Of a DNA stretch of 64,000 nt, positions 45,574 through 54,666 are shown in pieces. The position numbers and the translations under genes were made by a program. Origin of the DNA: Verrucomicrobiota bacterium (GTDB lineage Bacteria; Verrucomicrobiota; Verrucomicrobiia; Limisphaerales; JADJPG01); assembly GCA_016713365.1 (NCBI GenBank), contig JADJPG010000030.1:12437-76436 (forward strand), written 5' to 3'. Position 1 is the first letter of the stretch; each line of letters begins with the position of its first letter. The notes under the pieces were generated by a model, which saw only the letters and a list, made by a program, of their open reading frames with translations, did no database searches and was not told the DNA's origin.

Positions 45574-47759
45574 ACGCAATTCGGTCCGCCTTCTCCACGC
45601 AACGTCCCTGTTCCAGTGGTCTACGCCGCCACGGTTTCCAGCGGGCGGGGCTAAGCTTGGTCACGGTAGGCTGCCTGATTCCTCAAGCATTCGGCTTCGT
45701 GATTTCAAATCCCGACGCCAAGTGGCCGACGGGAGAAATCAAGTTCCGGACGTTGCTGGGAGATTCAGGCCGCGTGTTGAGCGATGGGAAAACTTCGTGG
45801 GATCACGTTGCCATCGACGCTGCGTCTCTCTGGAACGAGGATCTGCAACCGGTCCGCCTCGCGTTAACACCAGCCAGCGGTTCTCCTGGTTCGCGCGATG
45901 GGGCAAGTCAGGTCGCGTGGAGCGACACCGTGTACGGACAGTCTTTCGGCGGCGCCATCGCGGTGGCGATCACCTGGAGTTCAGGCGGCAAGGTGGTGGA
46001 GTCCGATATTCTGGTGGATGAATCCAGGACCTGGGATTCGTTTCCCGGGCCGCTCACCGGGCACGGCTTCACGAACGATTTGCGGCGCGTGCTCGCGCAC
46101 GAGTTTGGCCATTCACTCGGCTTGAATCATCCCGACGATGCGGGACAAAGCGTTGAGGCGATCATGAACAGCATCGCATCCAACGTCGACGAACCCGCGG
46201 CCGATGACATCGCCGGCATTCTGTATCTGTTCCCGCCGGAATCCACGAAACCCACCGTGGCCATCAAATTTCCCGCCTCTGGTGCGCGACTGCTGGACGA
46301 GTTGGTGACCGTCAGCGGAACGGCCACCGACAACGCATTCGTCGAGCGCGTGGTGTATCAGCTCAACGGAAGTCCGGCCACCGACGCCGACACGATCAAC
46401 GGCGCGCCTTCCATCAACTGGTCCGCAATCGCAACCCTGCGCCCGGGAAGCAACACGTTCGCCGTCTACAGCGTGGACACGTCAGGAAACGTCTCCACCA
46501 CGTCATCTCGCAGCCTGTTCCGGATCGTGAGCAATGTGGTCCAACTGCTCTCCGTCGGTGCGGGGTCAGTGAGTCCAAATCTCGACGGGCGGGGTCTGGA
46601 AATCGGCCGCAGCTACACCGTCACCGCCATCCCATCGGCCGGACACGTATTCTCCAACTGGACCGGCGGCATCACATCGTCTTCCGCTAGGTTGACGTTC
46701 CTGATGGAATCCAATCTCCAGTTGCAGGCGAACTTCGTCACGAATCCCTTCGCGCCGGCCATCGGCAGTTTCAGCGGGTTGTTCATGGAGACCAATGAAG
46801 TGCGCCACGAGAGCTCTGGCAGCCTGACGTTCAAGCTGACCGACAAAGGCACTTACTCCGGCAAGCTGCTGCTCGCCGGCAAGAGCCATTCGTTCAGCGG
46901 CGCATTTGATCTGGCTGGAAGAACCACCAACCAAATCAAACGCAGCGGCACCAACCTCCCACTCTCACTCTCGCTTGAGCTGGGCGTCGGCATTGGGAAG
47001 CCGTACCAGCTGACCGGCAGCGTGAGCGATGAAAACTGGACGTCACAGCTGCGCGCGAATCGTTCCGTGTTCAACGCCGCAACGTCCCCCGCGCCGATGG
47101 CCGGTGCCTACACCTGCATTATCGCCGGCACCAACGATCCGGCTTTCGGACCGGCTGGCGACGGCTATGCCGCAGGCAAGATTGATTTGGCGGGCGGTTT
47201 GAAACTGAACGGAAAACTTGCGGACGCCACGAGCCTGTCGCTCAAGGCCGTGGCATCACCGGACGCCGAGTGGCCGCTCTACCTGTCGCTCTACTCCGGG
47301 AAAGGATCGATCATCGGCTGGATGACCGTGACCAACGATCCCGTTGCGACTTGGGGAACGATCCACTGGTTCAAGCCAGCGGCGACGAAGGGACTGCACG
47401 CGACGGGATTCACCAACCAAACCGTGCTGCTAGGTTCGCTCCACACGCCGCCAGTGACGAAGACGAATCGCGTGCTGAATCTCACCAATGGCGTCGTGAC
47501 CTTCAGCAGCGGAAACCTCGCCGCACCCGTGGATTACACGTTCACGTTGAGTGCGGACAACAAGGTGACGTCGACCAACGCGGGGTTCAGCCTCTCCTTC
47601 ACGACCGCCAGCGGCCTGTTCAAAGGCTCGTTCACCGATCCCGAAACTCTCCGCAAGCGCGCGTTCAGCGGAGTGTTGCTGCAAAACGCGGGAACCGGCT
47701 CCGGCTACTTTGCCGGCACCAATCTCAGCGGATGGGTGTTGATCGAAGCGGCGCCGTAG
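45570..47759 (+). CDS. Secreted matrixin-type zinc metalloprotease with adhesin-like C-terminus
   Basis: A 729-residue protein. A signal peptide (about 1-42) is followed by a matrixin catalytic domain with the full zinc motif HEFGHSLGLNHPD (177-189; ligands His177, His181, His187, catalytic Glu178) and a Met-turn (IMNS, Met199). Next come an Ig-like or cadherin-like beta domain (about 225-310), an InlB-type B-repeat (SAGHVFSNWTGG) and a C-terminal module of about 330 residues that is homologous to the end of the neighbouring 47781-49994 protein. It is probably secreted and degrades extracellular protein. The paired Ig and B-repeat suggest attachment to a surface. It is coupled to the exported protein gene upstream. 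Confidence 0.88.
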   Translation: MNAIRSAFSTQRPCSSGLRRHGFQRAGLSLVTVGCLIPQAFGFVISNPDAKWPTGEIKFRTLLGDSGRVLSDGKTSWDHVAIDAASLWNEDLQPVRLALTPASGSPGSRDGASQVAWSDTVYGQSFGGAIAVAITWSSGGKVVESDILVDESRTWDSFPGPLTGHGFTNDLRRVLAHEFGHSLGLNHPDDAGQSVEAIMNSIASNVDEPAADDIAGILYLFPPESTKPTVAIKFPASGARLLDELVTVSGTATDNAFVERVVYQLNGSPATDADTINGAPSINWSAIATLRPGSNTFAVYSVDTSGNVSTTSSRSLFRIVSNVVQLLSVGAGSVSPNLDGRGLEIGRSYTVTAIPSAGHVFSNWTGGITSSSARLTFLMESNLQLQANFVTNPFAPAIGSFSGLFMETNEVRHESSGSLTFKLTDKGTYSGKLLLAGKSHSFSGAFDLAGRTTNQIKRSGTNLPLSLSLELGVGIGKPYQLTGSVSDENWTSQLRANRSVFNAATSPAPMAGAYTCIIAGTNDPAFGPAGDGYAAGKIDLAGGLKLNGKLADATSLSLKAVASPDAEWPLYLSLYSGKGSIIGWMTVTNDPVATWGTIHWFKPAATKGLHATGFTNQTVLLGSLHTPPVTKTNRVLNLTNGVVTFSSGNLAAPVDYTFTLSADNKVTSTNAGFSLSFTTASGLFKGSFTDPETLRKRAFSGVLLQNAGTGSGYFAGTNLSGWVLIEAAP

Positions 47760-47780
47760 CAAGCGCAACGGCAGCGCAGA

Positions 47781-49994
47781 TTACTCGCTGAGCCGGACGC
47801 GACCGCTCTGATTGGTCCCGAGGAAGAAGCCCCAGCCTTGATTCTGCTTCTGGTGGACCGCGCCGCGGAACGGGAACGACTGCGAACCATCAGGCGCCGT
47901 CACCGAGCCGCTAAACAAGCCGGAGGAAAGATTGATCGAGACATTGAGCTTGTTGGTGCCGAGGTTGGTGACCTTGTTCTCGATGAGCGAAATGTCGTTC
48001 GAAAAATCTTCGACGAGATTGCCCGCGTTGAAACGCACCTTGCCCGCGCTGAAGTTCAACACCGGATCGTTCACGTTTGTCGGCGCGAAGTAGCTCGAAC
48101 CCGTCAGCTCATGTCGAACCGCGAATCCGTTTGGATACAGGCGGTCAGAGGCATTCGCCGGCTTCACCCAGTTCAACTCGCCCGTGAAACTGGCTTCGCT
48201 GCTTTCCGCGAACACCACCCAGCTCAGCACCGAACCGCGACCGGAATACAGCGGCACATACAACGGCCAGTAACCAATCTTCGAAAGGCTCGCGCTCTGC
48301 GAAATCTTGGTGCCATCCGCCAGAGTGGCTGACAGTTTCACTTTTCCACCGGCATCCACATTCACGGTTCCGTAGGAGAACCCGGCCGGTTCGGCAGCGG
48401 GATCTTCGTCGTCAGCCGGAATCACCACCGTGTACTTGCCAGCCTGCGGCGCCGGGTTTGTCTTCTTGTTGAAGAGGACGCGGTCGCACAGCACCGACGC
48501 AGTCCAATCACTATCGCTCACGCTTCCGGTGATTTGATCGCTGCCATTGGCCAGGTCGATGGCGAGAATCAGAGTCAACGCGTTCGTCCCGGCTCGGGGC
48601 AGAGAATTGGTGGCAATCCCATCGGCAGCAAACTTTCCGCTGAACGAGTAACGCACGCCGCCGAGCGTCAATCGCGCCGAGTAAGCACCCGCCTCGGTCG
48701 ACTTCACGGAGAGAAAACCCGCGCTGGCGTGGCGATTCACTTCTGCGTCGTAACAAAGACCTTCGTAGACTCCGGCCACGGCAATGAACGGAATCACCCG
48801 GAAATTCGCCTGCAACACAAACCCCGTCTGCATGGTGAAGGTAAACGGATTTGCCGTGGATTCGATGTAGCCGCTCCAGCCGGTGAACTCATTGCCGCGA
48901 GCCGGTTTCGCCTGCACGGTGTAGCTCTTGCCGACATCCAGCAACGCTCCATCGACCAGCGGCTTGACCGTTCCACTCCCATTCACGACGAGCGAGATCG
49001 GGCTGACCTCGACATACACGACAGTGCGCGTCACTTCCGTCGGCTCGTTCGAAGCATCGTGCGCGCGAACGCGAATCGTGTTCGTGCCGGGCACCAATCC
49101 CGCGAGCGCCACCGACCAGTTTGCCGTTCCGTCCGCCGGGATGTAATCGCTCGTCTCAAACTCATTCTCCAATCGCGCTTCCACCAGTGTGACGGCCACG
49201 TTGTCAGAAGCCTTGCCCGTCACCACGATTGTGTCGTTGGTCACCCGTCCATTCAGCGAGGGTCTCGCGATGCTCACCGTCGGCGCGGTTTCATCCGGCG
49301 GCGGCTCGGGCAGCTGCGTCACCGTCACCACTTTGCCCGCAATGTTGAGCTTCGCCGTGCGCGCGGTGGAGCCCTCATTTGGATCGCAGCTCAACACCAA
49401 TTCGCCACTGCCTGTCCCGGACGCTCCGGAAATGATTCCCAGCCAGGTCGCCCCGGCCGTGCTGTTCACTGCCGTCCAGCTGCAGCCCGTCGTCGCCGTT
49501 ACGACGATCGGTTCCGCGCTGCCGCCACTCGAAGCAAACACCACCTTGTTCGTCCCCACCGCATAGGAACACGTTTCGTCATCCGCAATGGTCACCGTGG
49601 TGCTGGCGATGCCCTCGACCACGGAGGAACCAGTGATGTCGATCAAAACCGTCTCACTCTCCTCATGCGTTTCATCATCGATGAGCGGCACGTAGAAAAA
49701 CAGGCTCCGCACTCCCGGGCCAAACGTCAGCGTGCCATTCGTTGGATAATAATCTCCCTCCGGCTCGGCCGTGCCGCCGCCGCTGTCGACCGTCGCGAAA
49801 TCCACCGCCAACGTGCCGCTCGTTCCGCCGCTACGCGTTACGGTCACCTTGATCGCGCCCGCGGACTCCTTGCCGGAATAGGAGCTGGCGCTAAACCGGA
49901 GCGTGCCCGACTGCGCGGCGGACGTCAGGATGCCCGCGAGCAGGAACAGGACGGGAACCAAGGTTCGAAAGGGGATCGTTGACTGGAACTTCAT
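47781..49994 (-). CDS. Large secreted Calx-beta/BACON/InlB-repeat protein
   Basis: About 737 residues from ATG 49994 (50006 would add four). A signal peptide ends near TSAAQ. Domains in order: Calx-beta (about 30-140, FSASSYSGKESAGAIKVTV), BACON-like (about 145-230, CSWTAVNSTAGATWLGII), an Ig-like domain with SIARPSLNGRVTND (about 240-325), an InlB-type repeat (GNEFTGWSGYIES) and a C-terminal module of about 330 residues shared with the matrixin across the 21-base convergent gap. No catalytic motif was found. It is likely an adhesin or substrate-binding surface protein. Confidence 0.82.
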   Translation of the reverse strand: MKFQSTIPFRTLVPVLFLLAGILTSAAQSGTLRFSASSYSGKESAGAIKVTVTRSGGTSGTLAVDFATVDSGGGTAEPEGDYYPTNGTLTFGPGVRSLFFYVPLIDDETHEESETVLIDITGSSVVEGIASTTVTIADDETCSYAVGTNKVVFASSGGSAEPIVVTATTGCSWTAVNSTAGATWLGIISGASGTGSGELVLSCDPNEGSTARTAKLNIAGKVVTVTQLPEPPPDETAPTVSIARPSLNGRVTNDTIVVTGKASDNVAVTLVEARLENEFETSDYIPADGTANWSVALAGLVPGTNTIRVRAHDASNEPTEVTRTVVYVEVSPISLVVNGSGTVKPLVDGALLDVGKSYTVQAKPARGNEFTGWSGYIESTANPFTFTMQTGFVLQANFRVIPFIAVAGVYEGLCYDAEVNRHASAGFLSVKSTEAGAYSARLTLGGVRYSFSGKFAADGIATNSLPRAGTNALTLILAIDLANGSDQITGSVSDSDWTASVLCDRVLFNKKTNPAPQAGKYTVVIPADDEDPAAEPAGFSYGTVNVDAGGKVKLSATLADGTKISQSASLSKIGYWPLYVPLYSGRGSVLSWVVFAESSEASFTGELNWVKPANASDRLYPNGFAVRHELTGSSYFAPTNVNDPVLNFSAGKVRFNAGNLVEDFSNDISLIENKVTNLGTNKLNVSINLSSGLFSGSVTAPDGSQSFPFRGAVHQKQNQGWGFFLGTNQSGRVRLSE

Positions 49995-50164
49995 AGTGGC
50001 TGGCACGTGGAATCGTCTTTAATTGGCCGCCGCGTCCGAACGCAGCGAGGTTCACTGGATTCGGGGAGGTTGTCCGGCGGCAAGCGGTTTATCAATCATG
50101 AACTTGGCTCCGACGAAGCCTGTGAAATCCGACTTCGCGCCACTGCCCCCGGACGACGCGAACT

Positions 50165-50735
50165 CCCCGTCCCCGTAAGGGGCGAAATCTTTGCCGACCC
50201 ACCGACTCACCAACGCCATTTCGCCCCATCGGTGCGACATCCTGCGGACGATGCCGCTCCTGGCGGAGCTGGGGAATTAGATGGACGACCTGCTTCTACA
50301 AAGATGCCGCGCCTACGGCGCTGAATGCTGGAACGCCGTTCGCGTTCACGGCGAAGGCATGCCCCAACGGGGCAAAGGCAATCAGCCCAAGGTTGGCGAG
50401 TCCGCGAGCCTACCTTGGGTGAACGTGGACAAAGAATCCCGCTACCCCGAATGGGGTTGCGGCGGGGTGGACCGTGGACCCAGGGTAGCGCGCAGCGCGC
50501 AACCGCTGGGCTGAATGACAGAACGCCGTTGGCGTTCCTAGCAGGGCGACGCCTGTTGCCGCGACGTGTCCGTAGCCCCGGCAGGGGCGGCATCGTTGTA
50601 GCCGCACGGTGTGGGGATGTGGATGAGTCCCGGAGGGGCGACATCGTCCGGAAAATGCCGCGCCTGACGGAGCTGGAGATTCTCTATAATAGGTGACGCG
50701 GTTCTACAAAGATGCCGCGCTTACGGCGCCACCGA
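50165..50735. repeat. Mosaic of short GC-rich interspersed repeats
   Basis: Blocks recur within the region: CTACAAAGATGCCGCGC at 50302-50318 and again near 50705-50721, ATGCCGC(G/T)CCT(G)(G/A)CGGAGCTGG near 50251 and 50656, and AACGCCGTT(C/G)GCGTTC near 50332 and 50524. Many blocks are themselves near-palindromes, and open frames exist on both strands without any recognisable protein. I recall similar tile-like arrays between genes in verrucomicrobial and planctomycete genomes. No protein is supported in 49995-50803. Confidence 0.6.
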
Positions 50736-50803
50736 ACCCGGCGGCGGGGCAACCGCGACGGAACGCCGCCGGGCGCGGAGGCGCAGGGGTGGGGCGCGCC
50801 GTT

Positions 50804-50998
50804 CTAGTCTTCAGCATGATGGTCATGATGTGGCGAATCAGATTTGCCAAGCCCTGGCGGGTCGAGATCCGCACCCCACCATTCCGGCTTCGTAACTTTG
50901 GCCTCAGGCAAGGGTGGTTTGCGCTCCCATCTGCGGACCACAACAAAGGCGAACGCGACGAACATGACTGCCGTTACCAATGTCTCTAAAACGTTCAT
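50804..50998 (-). CDS. Small membrane-anchored protein, hypothetical
   Basis: A 64-codon frame. It starts MNVLETLVTAVMFVAFAFVVV, one membrane helix, then RRWERKPPLPEAKV and a tail rich in Pro, Asp and His (ending SDSPHHDHHAED). The His-rich end might bind metal. No family is recognised and no clear ribosome-binding site precedes it. It could be spurious, but helix, basic stop-transfer and acidic tail are ordered like a real small membrane protein. Confidence 0.4.
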   Translation of the reverse strand: MNVLETLVTAVMFVAFAFVVVRRWERKPPLPEAKVTKPEWWGADLDPPGLGKSDSPHHDHHAED

Positions 50999-51146
50999 GA
51001 CGCAGCAATGATACCTACCAGAGCAATGGTCCGCAGATGATCGGTGCCATTGAAGATGGGGTTGCCGGCAGGCTGGGTGGTTCTGGCTTCCTGTTCACGG
51101 GCGGCATTCCAACAGTTTCCGGGCGATGGGTCAATGCGGGTCCGGG

Positions 51147-51166
51147 CAATTGGAAATTTCCAATTG
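51147..51166. repeat. Perfect 20-base palindrome
   Basis: CAATTGGAAATTTCCAATTG is identical to its own reverse complement. It lies in the non-coding stretch 50999-51331, which otherwise holds no gene. It could be an operator of a dimeric protein or simply an AT-rich cruciform. Confidence 0.7.
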
Positions 51167-51234
51167 AAAATCGATAATCGGCAATTGCCCCCCGGCCTTA
51201 ACGGGTCCGCCTCCTCACGTCGGCGGCTACGGAG

Positions 51235-51324
51235 GGAGCGCGGCTGTGTCGTCCTCGACCAGCCGCAGCAACTTTCCTTCGACCAACCCGCTGCGGCTGG
51301 TGCAAGCGCACACAGCCGCGCTCC
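51235..51324. repeat. Nested inverted-repeat element (REP-like)
   Basis: Outer arms of 15 bases (GGAGCGCGGCTGTGT at 51235-51249 and its exact complement at 51310-51324) enclose inner arms of 10 bases (CCAGCCGCAG at 51259-51268 and CTGCGGCTGG at 51291-51300). The element lies 8 bases from the end of the leftward dehydrogenase gene (stop at 51332), so it is in its 3' transcript. I recall elements with GAGCGCGGCTGTG ends as common interspersed repeats in Pedosphaera-like genomes. It may be a mobile MITE/REP or an mRNA-stabilising hairpin. Confidence 0.7.
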
Positions 51325-51331
51325 ATTGCGA

Positions 51332-53905
51332 TTACCTGAACATCGCGTGCTTCCGGTCGCCGCCGGAGAGGACGTAAGCGGTGAGGTCCGCGACTTCGTC
51401 GGCGGTGAGCAGGCCGATCAAACCTTCAGGCATCGGGGAGACTTTCGAGAACTCGATGCTCTTCACTTTCTTGCGGTCGATGGTTTCCTGCTGGAAGGGG
51501 TTCGCCGCGTCGGTGTTCACCATCACGTTGTCGTTGTTCAGATTCACGATCACGCCAGTCACCGTCTCGCCGTCATTCTTGGTGACGACGATGGGCGTGA
51601 ACTGTTCGTTGATCTCTTTGCTCGGGTTGAGAATTTGATCGATGAAATCGCGCGCAGAGTAGCGTCCGCCCGCGCCGGTGAGGTCAGGGCCGGTCATGCC
51701 ACCTTCGTTGCCAAAGCGGTGGCACGCGAAGCAGCCGGCAGCGGCGAACATCTTGCGGCCGTCCTCGAAGCTGCGTTTCTTCATCTTCCCCTCGACCTGC
51801 GGCGCGAGGGTTTCGAGCTTCCAATCGTTCACGGTAGTGCGGCCGGCGAAGACTTCCGCCATCTGCGCGAGGGGCGATTTCTTCTCGGGCTTCTTGGCGA
51901 GGACGGTGGCGAGCGCGGTTTTCTCGCTGTCGCTCAGGCTGGCCTCGGCGTCGGTGCGGATGAATTCGAGGAACTTCTCGAAGCTCGCGCCGCCGCGGTA
52001 GTTCGCGGCTTTGAGGAACCATTCGAACTGCGCGGTACGCAGCGCGGTGGTCCAGCCGGCCTTGAGGAAACGAATGGAGCGGGCGTATTCGAGCTGCTCT
52101 TCCTGGCCGGGCGCGGCCTGGATGGCGGCGATGGCTTTCGCGGCGAGCGTGGGGGACTGCATCGAGGCGAGCGTTTCGCAGAGGAGCCAGTTCAAGTCGA
52201 AGCTCGGCGCGGGGAAGCGGGAATCAATCTGCGCCAGCACGCGGGCGCGGGCGTCGCCTTCCGGCTGGCCGAAGCGCACAAAGTGGATGCTGTAGGTGCG
52301 GACGAGCGTGAGGCGTTGCTCGTGATTGAGCTTGTCCCAATTGATCTTCGCGAGCGCGTCGAGAATCTTCGCACCGAGAACTTTGTCCGTGGGCGCGTCG
52401 CTCGGCTTGCGATGTTGCGGGTCGATGCCCGCGGCGCGAGTAAGGCCCATGAGCGCTTCGACTTGGCGGCCGGGATTCTTCTCGGTGAGCGCGCGGTCGG
52501 CCCACGTCGCGACGGGTTGATGTTCCAGCGCGGTACGCGCGGCCCAGCGGATGAAGCGGTCCTTGTTGTCCAGCTCAGGCCACGCGGCCTTGATGGCTTT
52601 CGGGTCTTGCTTGCCGTGGAAGACTTCGAGGGCGTGGCGTTCCGCGCGGGCTTTCGCGCCGTCGGACTTCGCAACTTTCACGGGCGCGGTGGATTCCTTG
52701 CCAGTGTAGGTCACGCGATAGAGACCGGACTGTACCTTGCGTCCGCCGATGGCGAAATACATCGCACCGTCGCCGGGATGGATGATGGCGTCGGTGAGCG
52801 GCAGCGGAGCGCCGGAGAGAAATTCTTCCTTCGTGGCCGTGTAGGTCGAGCCTTCGGGCTTCATGTGAACCGCGTAGAGTTTGCCCCAGCTCCAGTCGAG
52901 CGCGTAAAGGGCGTTCTGATACTTGGCCGGGAACTTCGCGCCGTAGCCGAAGGTCGTGCCAGTGGGCGAACCGGGGCCGATGTTCAGCGTGGCCGGAAGG
53001 TTGTCGGGATAAAACTCCGGGCGCTTGCCCGCACCGTTGCGCCAGCCGAATTCCGCGCCGCTGGTGACGTGGTTGATGCGCGTGGGGCGATACCACGAGG
53101 TGTTGAAGTCGTACTCCATGTCGGCGTCGTAGGTGAACAGTTCTCCGTCTCGATTGAACGCGCCGTCGTAGATGTTGCGGAATCCGGTGGCGTAGGTCTC
53201 CCACTGTTTTCCGTCCGGCGAGAACTGATAGATGATGCCGCCGGGCGCGAGGCGATCGCGATTGTGTCCGCGACCGTCGGGCATGCGGTAGAGGACGTGA
53301 TCCTCGCCCCAGTTGCGCGGCACGCGCGAGGTGTTGCATTCAGTGAGGTCGGCGTTGTTGCCGGTGATGAGGAAAAGGTTCTTGCCATCGGGCGCGGGCA
53401 GGACGGCGTGGACGCCGTGGTCGCCGCCGGCCTTGATCGCACGGAGCATTTCCACCTTGTCGAGCTGGTCATCGCCGTTGGTGTCGGTGATGCGATACAC
53501 GCCGCTCGGAATCTTCCGCTCGTAATCATTCACGCCGACATAGAGCGCGCCGAAGGCCCAGAGCAATCCGTTCGCGGCGCGAATCTCAACGGGCATCTTC
53601 TCAATCTTCGCGGCGTCGAGCGGCTGATTGGCGGCAGGCGGTGTGAATCGATAAAGCCCGCCGTATTGGTCGGCGGCGATGATGCGGCCCTTGGGATCGG
53701 TACAGAGTGCGACCCACGAACCCTGATCGCCGCCCGGCACGGAGTAGAGCAGCTCGACCTGGAAATCTTTCGCCGCCTTGATGCGGTTGACGGGCGTGGC
53801 TGTGTTTTCGCCGACATTGCGGTCAACGGGTTTGCGTTCAGCGGCGAACGTCGAGGTGGCAATCAGCGTGGCGGCGAGCGCCGACAATCGTATGAGTGAG
53901 TTCAT
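51332..53905 (-). CDS. PVC-type membrane-bound dehydrogenase fused to c-type heme domain
   Basis: An 857-residue protein with a signal peptide (1-21, ending TFAA). Residues about 40-430 form a sugar/sorbosone-dehydrogenase-like beta-propeller (GSWVALCTDPKGRIIAADQY, GDHGVHAVLPAPDGKNLFLI). A helical HEAT-like middle (about 435-690) follows. The C-terminal PVC heme-binding domain has the CFACH site at about 724-728 and a likely Met ligand in SPMPEGL (about 825). It should oxidise a substrate in the periplasm and pass electrons to cytochrome c. Upstream on the same strand lie a small exported protein, a kinase and an ECF sigma factor, which may regulate it. Confidence 0.85.
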   Translation of the reverse strand: MNSLIRLSALAATLIATSTFAAERKPVDRNVGENTATPVNRIKAAKDFQVELLYSVPGGDQGSWVALCTDPKGRIIAADQYGGLYRFTPPAANQPLDAAKIEKMPVEIRAANGLLWAFGALYVGVNDYERKIPSGVYRITDTNGDDQLDKVEMLRAIKAGGDHGVHAVLPAPDGKNLFLITGNNADLTECNTSRVPRNWGEDHVLYRMPDGRGHNRDRLAPGGIIYQFSPDGKQWETYATGFRNIYDGAFNRDGELFTYDADMEYDFNTSWYRPTRINHVTSGAEFGWRNGAGKRPEFYPDNLPATLNIGPGSPTGTTFGYGAKFPAKYQNALYALDWSWGKLYAVHMKPEGSTYTATKEEFLSGAPLPLTDAIIHPGDGAMYFAIGGRKVQSGLYRVTYTGKESTAPVKVAKSDGAKARAERHALEVFHGKQDPKAIKAAWPELDNKDRFIRWAARTALEHQPVATWADRALTEKNPGRQVEALMGLTRAAGIDPQHRKPSDAPTDKVLGAKILDALAKINWDKLNHEQRLTLVRTYSIHFVRFGQPEGDARARVLAQIDSRFPAPSFDLNWLLCETLASMQSPTLAAKAIAAIQAAPGQEEQLEYARSIRFLKAGWTTALRTAQFEWFLKAANYRGGASFEKFLEFIRTDAEASLSDSEKTALATVLAKKPEKKSPLAQMAEVFAGRTTVNDWKLETLAPQVEGKMKKRSFEDGRKMFAAAGCFACHRFGNEGGMTGPDLTGAGGRYSARDFIDQILNPSKEINEQFTPIVVTKNDGETVTGVIVNLNNDNVMVNTDAANPFQQETIDRKKVKSIEFSKVSPMPEGLIGLLTADEVADLTAYVLSGGDRKHAMFR

Positions 53906-53996
53906 GGAATAAGGGGATTGAACAAAAGCGCCGCGACGAAGGCAACTGCTCTTCCGTCGCGGCGCAACAATTCTGGTGGTGATTCAGCCAGTCCGA

Positions 53997-54555
53997 TCAG
54001 TCGACGCGGGCGATCTTCAGGTTGTTCTTCAAGACCGCGCCGTCCTCAGCGGACACCCAGACTTCACCGACGCTGACGGAATCCGACGGGCTCTTGAGCT
54101 TGGCCGCCCCACACTTGGATGCGCCACGCAGGCCCGGCGTTTTCACCGGCGGGCTCGAGGGTCATCTGAGTCGCGCGCAAGGTGAGGTTCTTGAGGATGG
54201 GCTCGTTGGTGACAACGTTCAGCGCCTTGTCGGAATCGATCTTCAGCTTCGACAAATCAAACGGACGGCCGCCCTTCGACGAGTTGTCGATGTCCGCCAT
54301 CTTCCCGCCGATGAATTTCACTTCGAGGCCCTTCAGCGACGTGAACTCATTGCGGTAATTGACCAGCCACGTTTGCGGGGTGAGCGTGGCCACGGACTTC
54401 TCGGAGCGAATGAGGACCACCTTGTCCTTGAACGATTCGCCCACATAGCGATTACCTTCACGGACGAGATCCAGAGCGGTCGGTTCCCCGGCGCTGGCCG
54501 CGAAGGTGAGGGCGAGTTGGGAGGCCACGGCGAGTGCTGCGAATGAATTTTTCAT
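53997..54555 (-). CDS. Small exported protein, interrupted near its end by a frameshift
   Basis: From ATG 54555 the first frame gives 163 residues, ending at 54064. It has a signal peptide (residues 1-22, ending SAG) and a beta-rich body (YRNEFTSLKGLEVKFIGGKM, LTLRATQMTLEPAG). Removing one G/C at 54104-54105 restores a different end of about 35 residues, AKLKSPSDSVSVGEVWVSAE followed by DGAVLKNNLKIARVD, with stop at 53997-53999. The restored tail ends in a natural strand pattern, so the gene probably continues to 53997 and the base is a sequencing or recent mutation event. It lies 91 bases upstream of the dehydrogenase gene. Confidence 0.65.
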
Positions 54556-54666
54556 GGGCGAAGCTTAGCAGCGGAGGCGGTCCGTGCATCAAGATTTCGC
54601 GGTGGATTCCTTGAACGCGAAGGACGGAGAGTCGACGAAAGAAACCTCAGCGTCGGATCTGCGCGC

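Noticed and set aside
48534..49982. 482-codon plus-strand frame opposite the Calx-beta/BACON protein
   Set aside because: Arg/His/Ala-rich shadow with no structure; the minus strand has clear domains.
50281..50696. Several 65-145-codon frames in the repeat mosaic
   Set aside because: They consist of repeat blocks read in different frames and lack protein-like composition.
51044..53899. 951-codon open frame on the plus strand
   Set aside because: It mirrors the dehydrogenase gene on the other strand, has an Arg/Gly/Glu/Val-biased composition and no domain; it is an antisense shadow caused by high GC.
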